Source of the DNA: SIG440 sp045591035
GTDB taxonomy: Bacteria; Bacillota; Clostridia; Monoglobales; Monoglobaceae
NCBI GenBank assembly: GCA_045591035.1
Contig: JAZNSG010000005.1
Span: forward strand, 3,567-67,566
Reading direction: 5' to 3'
Length of the DNA: 64,000 bases
Shown here: one piece after another, positions 53,190-61,502 of the stretch
Layout: each line of letters begins with the position of its first letter
How positions within the stretch are numbered: the stretch's first letter is position 1
Program-made: the position numbers and the translations under genes
Notes under the pieces: generated by a model
The model's database searches: none
Told to the model about the DNA's origin: nothing
The model's input: only the letters and a program-made list of their open reading frames with translations

Positions 53190-55946
53190 TTACGCGTTTT
53201 CCTTACCAAGACAACACTGCTTGTATTTTTTACCACTCCCACAAGGACAGGGGTCGTTTCGGCCCACCTTGTTGCCTTTTACAATCGGCTTTGATGAAAC
53301 AGTTCCATCGCCGCCAAAATTCTCTTTAACAGGTTTTGCAACTTGTGTTCGTTCAATTTTTGACTGAGGAATAACATGGAAAAGCGTCTTTACAGTTTCT
53401 TCCTTTATGGAGTCAATCATCTCTTCAAAAACATCCATAGCCTCAAATTTATACTCAACAACCGGGTCACGCTGAGCATAAGCACGAAGGCTTATTCCCT
53501 GGCGGAGCTGTTCCATATTGTCGATATGTTCCATCCACTTGGCATCAACATTTCTGAGAAGAACAACCCTTTCAACCTCTCGCATATTCTCTCCGAATAA
53601 TGTCTCTTTTTCCTCATACCTCTTTTCAAGGACTTCCATAACAAGGTCTGCAAAGGACTCGGTATTCATTCTGTCAATATCATGGTCGTCAAACTTCAGT
53701 TCACCATTCTCGAATGGTCCGAAAACTTCTGTCATTCTTGCATTTATTAAATCCCACTGCCAGTTCTCTGCAAGAATTTCTCCTGCAGCACCTTGAACTG
53801 CTATAGATTCGGCAACAGTGCGAATCATCCTGAGAATTGTATTTCGAAGGTCAGCCCCTTCAAGAACATCGTTACGTTGACCGTATATCATTTCTCTTTG
53901 CTGATTATTAACATCATCGAACTGAAGAACATGTTTTCTTATGTTGAAGTTTCTGCCCTCAACACGAGCCTGGGCGGTTTCGATTGAATTAGAAACCATT
54001 TTGCTTTCAATAGCCTCGGTTTCTTCAAATCCAACCATTTCCATAATTCGATTAATACGTTCTGCGGCAAAAAGTCTCATCAAATCATCTTCAAGAGAAA
54101 GGAAAAATCTTGATTTACCAACATCCCCCTGACGACCGGCACGACCACGAAGCTGATTATCAATTCTTCGGCTTTCGTGACGTTCTGTACCTATAATATA
54201 AAGTCCGCCTACATCTAAAACCTCTCTCTGTTCAGGCTCAATTTCGTTTTTGTATTTCGTGTTGAGCTCAGCAAAGGTTCGTCTTGCGTTTATTATTTCC
54301 TCATCGTCAGTCTCCGCAAAGCCCGTAGCCTGAACAATAAGTTCAGGAGTAAAGCCCATAGACTCCATTTCTTTTTTAGCCATAAACTCTGCGTTTCCGC
54401 CGAGAACAATATCCGTACCACGTCCGGCCATATTGGTAGCAATAGTCACTGCCCCTTTTTTGCCGGCCTGGGCAACTATTTCAGCCTCTTTCTCATGCAT
54501 TTTTGCATTAAGAACATTATGCTTTATGCCTCGTCTTTTGAGCATTCCGCTCAGAATCTCAGATTTTTCAATTGATACAGTACCTATAAGCACAGGCTGA
54601 CCTTTCTCGTGAGCACGAAGCACCTCTCCGATCACAGCTTCGAACTTGCCTTTTTCACTTTTATAAATAACATCCGGCAAGTCCTCACGAGCCATAGGCT
54701 TGTTTGTTGGGATAACAACAACATCAAGCTTGTAGATTTCCTGAAATTCCTCTTCCTCGGTCTGGGCAGTACCTGTCATACCCGAAAGCTTTTTATACAG
54801 TCTGAAATAATTCTGGAAAGTGATTGTAGCTAAGGTTTTGCTTTCATTTTCAACCTTAACCCCCTCTTTGGCTTCAATAGCCTGATGAAGACCATCACTA
54901 TATCTGCGCCCGAACATAAGTCTGCCGGTGAATTCGTCTACAATTATAACCTGGCCATCTTTCACAACATAATCCGTATCCCGGCGCATAGTTCCATATG
55001 CTTTTATCGCCTGGTTTATATGATGAGCAATGGTCGTGTTCTCGGGATCAGTGAGGTTTTCAAGTCCAAAGGCCTTTTCTGCTTTTTTTACACCCTCAGG
55101 GGTAAGTACAGCGGTCCGTGCCTTTTCGTCAACAACATAGTCAACATCAGAGTATATTTCCTCTGCCTCCTGCTTGGCATCAGTTTCAACAACACGCTTA
55201 CAAGTAAGGGTTTTTGCGAAAAGGTTTGCCTGTTCGTAAAGAGCAGTTGACTTGTCACCTACACCTGAAATAATGAGAGGCGTTCTGGCTTCGTCAACCA
55301 ATATACTGTCAACCTCGTCCACTATGGCATAGTTGTGACCTCTTTGAACTCTGTCGTCCTTGTATATAACCATATTGTCACGAAGATAGTCAAACCCCAT
55401 CTCATTATTGGTTCCATAAGTAATATCCGCAGAATAAGCCTCACGCCTCTGGGCATTGTCCTTTTCGTGGATTACAAGACCAACAGAAAGCCCAAGAAAG
55501 TTATACAGCTTTCCCATCCATTCGCTGTCACGTTTTGCAAGATAATCATTCACCGTAACAATATGAACACCCTTGCCTGTGAGAGCATTAAGATATGCAG
55601 GTAATGTCGCAACCAAGGTTTTACCTTCACCTGTTTTCATTTCGGCGATTCTGCCCTGGTGAAGAACAATACCGCCCACAACCTGAACAGGGAAATGTTT
55701 CATACCGAGAACTCTGGATGAAGCCTCACGGCACACAGCAAAAGCCTCAGGTAAAATATCCTCAGTGGTCTCACCATTATTTAGTCTTTCTTTAAATATA
55801 TCAGTCATCTCGCGAAGCTGAGCGTCTGTTTTCTTTTGCATTTCTTCATCCAAAGCCAACACCTTTTCGGCAATTGGATTTATTCTTTTCAATTCTCTGT
55901 CACTATAGGTCCCTACGACCTTTTCAATAATACTTTTAAAGCTCAT
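53190..55946 (-). CDS. secA: Protein translocase ATPase SecA
   Basis: A 918-residue motor of the Sec pathway. It shows the N-terminal HQGRIAEMKTGEGKTLVA (Walker A), IVDEVDSILVDEARTPLI (DEVD), IGTERHESRRIDNQLRGRAG, and a C-terminal zinc motif PCPCGSGKKYKQCC. ATG 55946 follows GGAGG; TTG 55961 overlaps it. The prfB-secA order is conserved in Firmicutes. Confidence 0.97.
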   Translation of the reverse strand: MSFKSIIEKVVGTYSDRELKRINPIAEKVLALDEEMQKKTDAQLREMTDIFKERLNNGETTEDILPEAFAVCREASSRVLGMKHFPVQVVGGIVLHQGRIAEMKTGEGKTLVATLPAYLNALTGKGVHIVTVNDYLAKRDSEWMGKLYNFLGLSVGLVIHEKDNAQRREAYSADITYGTNNEMGFDYLRDNMVIYKDDRVQRGHNYAIVDEVDSILVDEARTPLIISGVGDKSTALYEQANLFAKTLTCKRVVETDAKQEAEEIYSDVDYVVDEKARTAVLTPEGVKKAEKAFGLENLTDPENTTIAHHINQAIKAYGTMRRDTDYVVKDGQVIIVDEFTGRLMFGRRYSDGLHQAIEAKEGVKVENESKTLATITFQNYFRLYKKLSGMTGTAQTEEEEFQEIYKLDVVVIPTNKPMAREDLPDVIYKSEKGKFEAVIGEVLRAHEKGQPVLIGTVSIEKSEILSGMLKRRGIKHNVLNAKMHEKEAEIVAQAGKKGAVTIATNMAGRGTDIVLGGNAEFMAKKEMESMGFTPELIVQATGFAETDDEEIINARRTFAELNTKYKNEIEPEQREVLDVGGLYIIGTERHESRRIDNQLRGRAGRQGDVGKSRFFLSLEDDLMRLFAAERINRIMEMVGFEETEAIESKMVSNSIETAQARVEGRNFNIRKHVLQFDDVNNQQREMIYGQRNDVLEGADLRNTILRMIRTVAESIAVQGAAGEILAENWQWDLINARMTEVFGPFENGELKFDDHDIDRMNTESFADLVMEVLEKRYEEKETLFGENMREVERVVLLRNVDAKWMEHIDNMEQLRQGISLRAYAQRDPVVEYKFEAMDVFEEMIDSIKEETVKTLFHVIPQSKIERTQVAKPVKENFGGDGTVSSKPIVKGNKVGRNDPCPCGSGKKYKQCCLGKENA

Positions 55947-55993
55947 TAACCGTTCCTCCAATTCAGAACTGTATCATATTTACAATCCTAATT

Positions 55994-56022
55994 AGTATAT
56001 CATACTTTCTTCAATTATACAA
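55994..56022 (-). promoter_or_regulatory. Promoter of secA-prfB-prfA
   Basis: TTGTAT, 17 bases, TATACT on the minus strand, about 50 bases upstream of the secA ATG. Confidence 0.55.
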
Positions 56023-56118
56023 GGGTTGTTACAAAATCTTAACATCATTTTGGAATATATTTCATATCCTTGTTAATAATATACTACAAATAATCTTTAC
56101 ACAAAAAGGAGCGCCGTT

Positions 56119-56409
56119 ATGACTTTTCAGCTTTCCATGCAAAATGTTGTTCAATTTACCCGCGAAAAGAAAGAAAGGGTTCGCACCGATAAGGCTCTTG
56201 CCTCCAAACTTAATTCCCTGAAAGACAGCATAAACCTTACAAACTCCGAAATTAATTCCGCCATTGATAACTTTAATAATGTGACCGAGCCTTGCCTCAT
56301 TGACTACTACATTTACAAAATCCAATCCGAACAAAGCAAGTTCAGTCAGCTTCTTTCCGAATACAAAGCCCTTGAAAGCGCAATAAACCTGGCACAGGCC
56401 TCATTGTAA
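56119..56409 (+). CDS. DUF2508 (YaaL-like) small helical protein
   Basis: A 96-residue helical protein. The segment NFNNVTEPCLIDYYIYKIQS matches the DUF2508 pattern in which a short Asn/Val-rich turn is followed by LIDYYIYR. Function unknown; in Bacillus the related yaaL lies near recR and bofA, but here it stands alone upstream of a tRNA gene. AAGGAG precedes the ATG. Confidence 0.65.
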   Translation: MTFQLSMQNVVQFTREKKERVRTDKALASKLNSLKDSINLTNSEINSAIDNFNNVTEPCLIDYYIYKIQSEQSKFSQLLSEYKALESAINLAQASL

Positions 56410-56450
56410 GTTGTGTGTAAAAAATTTTTTAAACTTTTTTCTCAAAACAC

Positions 56451-56479
56451 TTGCAATTTTCCAAAAGGTGTGCTAAAAT
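56451..56479 (+). promoter_or_regulatory. Promoter of tRNA-Arg
   Basis: TTGCAA, 17 bases, TAAAAT, about 40 bases upstream of the tRNA. Confidence 0.6.
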
Positions 56480-56518
56480 ACTAAATTGTCGGTAACGAGA
56501 TTTCTCGTCCGCACCTTT

Positions 56519-56595
56519 GCGCCAGTAGCTCAGCTGGATAGAGTGACTGGCTACGAACCAGTAGGTCAGGGGTTCGAGTCCCTTCTGGCGCACCA
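56519..56595 (+). tRNA. tRNA-Arg (anticodon ACG)
   Basis: A complete 77-base cloverleaf: acceptor GCGCCAG / CTGGCGC, D arm GCTC...GAGT, anticodon stem ACTGG / CCAGT with loop CTACGAA (ACG, which becomes ICG), T arm AGGGG-TTCGAGT-CCCTT and encoded CCA. A terminator follows at once. Confidence 0.97.
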
Positions 56596-56597
56596 AA

Positions 56598-56630
56598 AAT
56601 ACCGAGTCCGCTGCGACTTGGTATTTTTTT
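56598..56630 (+). terminator. Terminator of tRNA-Arg
   Basis: An AATACC...GGTATT stem around a CGAGTC / GACTTG core, followed by seven T residues, three bases after CCA. Confidence 0.85.
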
Positions 56631-56677
56631 ATTCATTTTTATTTCCGCTTTATGAAAATTTACTCAATATTTAACAA

Positions 56678-56706
56678 TTGAAATAATCCAATTAATGTGC
56701 TATAAT
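56678..56706 (+). promoter_or_regulatory. Promoter of the SLH glycosidase gene
   Basis: TTGAAA, 17 bases, TATAAT, about 45 bases upstream of the ATG at 56750. Confidence 0.7.
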
Positions 56707-56749
56707 GAAATAACTATACTGTTTAAAATGCTTATAAGGGAGTGAAACA

Positions 56750-59323
56750 ATGGGATTCAGAAGAAAATTTAAAAACAGCCTTTGTATAATTACAGCATTC
56801 GCTATTTTCCTGATGCCCGTTTCTGCATTTGCTTCAATCTTAGGAAGCGTGAAAATAAAGGGCTATTCAACAGAGATTGCTCACGGCACAAAATACACTC
56901 ACAATGTTTTTTACAGTGACCAAAACGGTGTCGGTCAGCAAACCGAAAATTATATTGAGTATTCCCCAAACTCAGTTGTTGTTCCCGGTATAACATATGG
57001 CGATGCACTTTTCGGCGGAAGCGTTTTGTCAGGTGAGGCAAACCGTCTTGAAAGCATGGGGCTGGATATTATTGCCGGAAGCAATGCGGATTATTTTTCA
57101 ACTCAAACGGGTGTTCCCATGAGCAATGCAATCGTTGACGGAAAAATTCTAACAAAGGACGCCTCAGGGCAAGACGCTATTGGCATTCTTCCCGACGGAA
57201 CCGCCTTTATTTCTTATTTTACCATAAACTCAGTTCTTAAAAAGGCAGATGGTTCTGAGGTTAATATTTACAACATAAACAAATATAGACAACCCTATGC
57301 AATTTATCTGATGACCGACGAGTTTTCTTCAGAAACCCAAAATACCACCGAAGGCATTGATGTTATTCTTGGCTCAATTGAAGGTGAAATGAAAATTGGT
57401 GAAAAAATTACTGCAGTTGTCGAATCAGTCGAAACAGTAACCGGCTCCGGGAAAATCCCCAAAGGCAAAATGGTTCTTACCGTAGATGCAAAAGCCCCAA
57501 AAGAATTTTTGGAGCCGATATCCACCCTTACCCCGGGTGAAGAGATAACCATATCCTTTTCAGTATCGGGTGACTCGCGATGGTCTGATGTTCAACTTGG
57601 TATGGGGTCCGTTGGAGGCAGACTTCTAATCAATGGTGAGGTAAATACAAACCTCCCCACGGGCGCTGCACCAAGAACCGCCATCGGCGTTAAAGGAAAT
57701 GGCACAATCCTTCTTTATACCATTGACGGCAGACAAAACGGTCACAGCTACGGAGTTCAACTCACCACCCTGGCAAAACGAATGAAAGAGCTTGGATGTG
57801 TTGATGCTCTCAACTTAGACGGTGGAGGGTCCACCGAAATGCTGGTACAGCTTCCGGGAAACCAAAAGACTGAAATTGTCAACAAACCATCAGATGGCAG
57901 AGAACGGAAGGTATCCACTTTCTTCTTTTTCACAAATACAGCAAAGAAAACGGGGACTCCCGAGCATTTGCATTTTTACCCGAAAATGAACTATGTATTG
58001 ACCGGTGCAAGTCTGCAGCTTTCTTTAAAGGCAACAGACTCGGCATTCAGCCCCGCTTCACTGCCCAAAAACATAGAATTCAGTGTTCAGGAAGGCAAAG
58101 TCAGCACCATATCGCAATCAGGACTTTTCACTTCAAAAGAAAACGGAATGGTCACAGTTTATGCAAACGCTGACGGCATTACTGCTTCAGTTCCCATAAC
58201 CTGCCTTGAAACACCCACAGATATCACGATTACAAACGAAACAACGGGAGAAACCGTTAAAGTCCTTTCCCTTTCAGATAATGAAAAAATAGATTTAAAA
58301 GCCACCGCCTATGGTGGATACAACAAGCTTTCAGCTACCGATGAAAACTTTGTTTGGGAAGCTGACCCAAGCATTGGCACTATTTCAAAAACAGGCCAGT
58401 TTATCTCATCAGACCGTCTTGGAGCAAGTGGAAAAATCACAATTACTGCCGGAGAAAAAACAGTGTCCGTTCCCGTATCAATAGGTTCTCCGTCACCGAA
58501 TGACCCAAAGGCATATCCAAATATTGACGTCTCCCTCACAGATGGTGAGATAAAAGGCAAAATTTCCTGCGGATACACAATTGATACTCCAAAAGAAAAT
58601 ATTATCTTTAAGATAGACGGTAAAAGCCATGATTTCAGCTACGATTCAGCATCCGGAGAATTCAGCACCAATGTTACGGATAATGCGAAAAAACTTACTA
58701 TTTATGCCACAAACATCTTTGGTTATACCGCTTTTAAATCCTTGATTATTAACGCAGAAGGCGAACAAGATGCGCCTTTCGCAGACACCAAAGGTCATTG
58801 GGCAGAGGATGTTCTGGGATATATGTACAGTCAGAAAATCATCAGTGGTGACCCAACCGATGGTACTCTTAAGTTCAATCCTCAAAAACCTATGACGCGC
58901 TCAGAGTTCGCAGTTATGACTGCCAATTATATAGGGATTGACCCTGAAGAATTCAAATCTGTCAATCTCCCTTACACCGACCTGGATACCATTCCTAAGT
59001 GGGCACTTGACAGTTTCAAGGCGCTCTATGCAAAGGGAATTTTGAAAGGAAGATTCGTAACCGACACAGAAAGCTATGCTGACCCATTGGCAACCATAAC
59101 ACGTGCTGAAGCCGCCACAATCGTGGCACGTACCCTTTCGACGGGCTTCTTCAAAGCGACAATTGATGCACCTGACTCAGACGACATACCCCAGTGGGCA
59201 TCCGATGGCATAAGCACGTTGATTTCAATAGGTGCTATGAAAGGCTATGAGGACAAAACCCTCAAGCCTAATAACACTTTGACCAAAGCGGAAGCCGCAA
59301 AAATTCTATATTCAATATACTAA
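56750..59323 (+). CDS. SLH-anchored phosphodiester glycosidase (NAGPA-like)
   Basis: An 857-residue surface protein: signal peptide (1-28), a phosphodiester glycosidase domain (about 120-395, PF09992 type, with PRTAIGVKGNG and NLDGGGSTEM), then bacterial Ig-like stretches (about 400-660), then three SLH domains (about 674-857: FADTKGHWAED, YTDLDTIPKWA, DSDDIPQWASDG). The enzyme family removes sugar-phosphodiester caps from glycans; the substrate here, perhaps a wall polymer or a phage-like modification, is not known. It is the window's second SLH protein and could share the wall anchor polymer with the cohesin-SLH protein. Its own promoter; mgtE follows 35 bases on. Confidence 0.85.
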   Translation: MGFRRKFKNSLCIITAFAIFLMPVSAFASILGSVKIKGYSTEIAHGTKYTHNVFYSDQNGVGQQTENYIEYSPNSVVVPGITYGDALFGGSVLSGEANRLESMGLDIIAGSNADYFSTQTGVPMSNAIVDGKILTKDASGQDAIGILPDGTAFISYFTINSVLKKADGSEVNIYNINKYRQPYAIYLMTDEFSSETQNTTEGIDVILGSIEGEMKIGEKITAVVESVETVTGSGKIPKGKMVLTVDAKAPKEFLEPISTLTPGEEITISFSVSGDSRWSDVQLGMGSVGGRLLINGEVNTNLPTGAAPRTAIGVKGNGTILLYTIDGRQNGHSYGVQLTTLAKRMKELGCVDALNLDGGGSTEMLVQLPGNQKTEIVNKPSDGRERKVSTFFFFTNTAKKTGTPEHLHFYPKMNYVLTGASLQLSLKATDSAFSPASLPKNIEFSVQEGKVSTISQSGLFTSKENGMVTVYANADGITASVPITCLETPTDITITNETTGETVKVLSLSDNEKIDLKATAYGGYNKLSATDENFVWEADPSIGTISKTGQFISSDRLGASGKITITAGEKTVSVPVSIGSPSPNDPKAYPNIDVSLTDGEIKGKISCGYTIDTPKENIIFKIDGKSHDFSYDSASGEFSTNVTDNAKKLTIYATNIFGYTAFKSLIINAEGEQDAPFADTKGHWAEDVLGYMYSQKIISGDPTDGTLKFNPQKPMTRSEFAVMTANYIGIDPEEFKSVNLPYTDLDTIPKWALDSFKALYAKGILKGRFVTDTESYADPLATITRAEAATIVARTLSTGFFKATIDAPDSDDIPQWASDGISTLISIGAMKGYEDKTLKPNNTLTKAEAAKILYSIY

Positions 59324-59358
59324 TATACTAAAATTCATTTCAAAAGGAGGAAATCAAT

Positions 59359-60717
59359 ATGATAGAAGAAATTATCACCATGATAGAAAACAAGGAATTT
59401 GTAAAACTTCGAAGTACTTTGATTGAAATGAATGCGCCTGATATTGCCCTTATGCTTGAAGAGGTTCCGCAGGAGTCCGTTCTCAGATTATTCAGACTTT
59501 TACCTAAGGAACTCGCCGCAGACACCTTTGTCGAAATGGACCCTGATACCCAAGAGCACCTTATAGAATCATTCAGTGATAATGAGCTTCGGGCCGTGCT
59601 TGATGAAATTTATCTTGATGATACCGTTGACATTATAGAAGAAATGCCCGCCAATGTAGTAAAGCGTATTCTTCGTCAATCCGACAGCGAAATGCGTTCA
59701 GAAATAAACAAGATTCTGAACTATCCCAAAGACAGTGCAGGCAGCATTATGACTATTGAGTATGTAGACCTGAAAGCCGAAATGACGGTGAATGAGGCAT
59801 TTGACCGCATACGAAGAACAGGCGTCGACAAAGAAACAATCTATACTTGCTATGTAACCGACGCAAACCGTCATCTTATGGGTATTACTACTGTAAAAGA
59901 CCTTCTTTTATCCAATCCCCAAATAAAAATCGGGGAAATGATGGAAACAAATGTTATATTTATTGATACCTTTGAGGACAAAGAGGTTGTTGCCAATCTT
60001 TTTGACAAATACGACTTTCTGGCAATGCCGGTTGTGGATAAAGAAACCCGACTTGTGGGAATCATAACCGTCGATGACATAATTGATGTACTCCAAGAAG
60101 AGCACACCGAGGATATTGAAAAAATGGCGGCTATTACCCCTTCGGAAAAGCCTTATCTGAAAACTTCAATCTGGGACACCTTTAAAAATCGAATTCCATG
60201 GCTTATGATACTTATGCTTTCAGCAGCATTTACCGGAAAGATAATAAGTTCCTTTGAAAATGTCCTATCTGTTTGCGTTGCTCTCACCGCATTTATTCCC
60301 ATGCTTATGGGTACAGGTGGTAACTCAGGTGGTCAAGCATCGGTAACCATTATTCGTGCCCTTTCCCTTGGTGACGTTGAGATGAAAGACATTTTCAAAG
60401 TCCTTCGAAAAGAGCTTTTTGTTTCACTGCTTTGTGGCTTAGCACTTGCAGTAGTGAACTTCGCAAAGGTTATGCTTGTTGACAGCGGAGCAATCCTTGC
60501 CTCAGGTCAAAACCCCTATCTTATTGCGACCATTGTTTCAATCACTCTCATTATAACCGTTATTTCTGCCAAATTGGTGGGTTGCAGTCTCCCCATACTG
60601 GTTAAAAGAATCGGCCTTGACCCTGCAGTTATGGCAAGTCCTTTCGTGACCACGATTGTAGATACTTTGTCCCTTGCGATTTATTTCCAGATTGCTATGT
60701 CTATACTAAATTTCTGA
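59359..60717 (+). CDS. mgtE: Magnesium transporter MgtE
   Basis: A 452-residue Mg2+ channel. The N-terminal helical domain has VLRLFRLLPKELAADTFVEM, two CBS domains follow (VDKETIYTCYVTDANRHLMG; PVVDKETRLVGIITVDDIID), then five membrane helices with the pore motif GTGGNSGGQASVTIIRALSL. AAAGGAGG precedes the ATG. Confidence 0.95.
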   Translation: MIEEIITMIENKEFVKLRSTLIEMNAPDIALMLEEVPQESVLRLFRLLPKELAADTFVEMDPDTQEHLIESFSDNELRAVLDEIYLDDTVDIIEEMPANVVKRILRQSDSEMRSEINKILNYPKDSAGSIMTIEYVDLKAEMTVNEAFDRIRRTGVDKETIYTCYVTDANRHLMGITTVKDLLLSNPQIKIGEMMETNVIFIDTFEDKEVVANLFDKYDFLAMPVVDKETRLVGIITVDDIIDVLQEEHTEDIEKMAAITPSEKPYLKTSIWDTFKNRIPWLMILMLSAAFTGKIISSFENVLSVCVALTAFIPMLMGTGGNSGGQASVTIIRALSLGDVEMKDIFKVLRKELFVSLLCGLALAVVNFAKVMLVDSGAILASGQNPYLIATIVSITLIITVISAKLVGCSLPILVKRIGLDPAVMASPFVTTIVDTLSLAIYFQIAMSILNF

Positions 60718-60729
60718 TAATGAAGAAAA

Positions 60730-60768
60730 AGAGTTGTAAAAGCCAGTGGCTTTTACAACTCTTTTTTT
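60730..60768. terminator. Bidirectional terminator between mgtE and the fabG-like gene
   Basis: A 15-bp stem (AGAGTTGTAAAAGCC / GGCTTTTACAACTCT) with a 3-base loop, T run on the plus strand and A run before it, serving both converging genes. Confidence 0.9.
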
Positions 60769-60779
60769 ATGAAATTATA

Positions 60780-61502
60780 TTACATTCCGCCATCAATGGT
60801 AATAGTTTGGCCTGTTATGTATTTTGCATCATCCGACGAAAGGAAATAGATGCATTTTGCAACATCCTCAGGCGTACCCGTTCTGCCCAGGGGAATTTCC
60901 TGTACAAAGCTCAGTTTTTCTTCCTCTGTAAGATGGCTGTTCATATCGGTTTCAATAAAACCCGGTGCTACGCAGTTCACCCGAATTCCCGATGGAGCAA
61001 GTTCCTTTGCCAAAGCTTTTGAAAAGGCGATTACCGCACCTTTGCTGGCGGAATAAATCACCTCACACGAGCCCCCCGAGATTCCCCAAACCGAAGAAAC
61101 ATTAACAACAGAGCCGCTCTTTTTTCTCACAAATTCAGGAATAACCGCCCGGGTACAATTCATCATCCCAAAAACGTTCACGTCAAAAACGCCTTTTTGT
61201 TCTTTCTCCGAAAAATCCGTAAAAAGCCCCTGCGGCAATGCTATTCCGGCATTATTAACAAGAACATCTATTGTGCCGAACTTTTCAATAACTGCCCCGA
61301 CTATTTTCTCTGAGTCCATAGCAATGTCTCCGCAAAACAATTCACAGACTCCACCATTTCCCGTCACTTTTTCCTGAACAAAACGAGCCGAATCTATGCT
61401 GTTTTTATAATTCAAAGCAACATTAAAACCATGTTTCCCAAACTCCAGAGCTGTCGCCGCCCCAATTCCACGTGAGCCGCCTGTAATTAATACTGTATTC
61501 AT
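60780..61502 (-). CDS. 3-oxoacyl-ACP reductase-like short-chain dehydrogenase
   Basis: A 240-residue SDR with the nucleotide motif VLITGGSRGIGAATALEF, NNAG at about 86, the Ser in NVSSVWGISGG and the catalytic pair YSASKGAVIAFSKALA, closing TGQTITIDGGM. It is FabG-like; the exact substrate is not fixed because no other fatty-acid gene is nearby. Its ATG overlaps the RNase R stop (TGATG), so it is translated from the same message. Confidence 0.82.
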   Translation of the reverse strand: MNTVLITGGSRGIGAATALEFGKHGFNVALNYKNSIDSARFVQEKVTGNGGVCELFCGDIAMDSEKIVGAVIEKFGTIDVLVNNAGIALPQGLFTDFSEKEQKGVFDVNVFGMMNCTRAVIPEFVRKKSGSVVNVSSVWGISGGSCEVIYSASKGAVIAFSKALAKELAPSGIRVNCVAPGFIETDMNSHLTEEEKLSFVQEIPLGRTGTPEDVAKCIYFLSSDDAKYITGQTITIDGGM

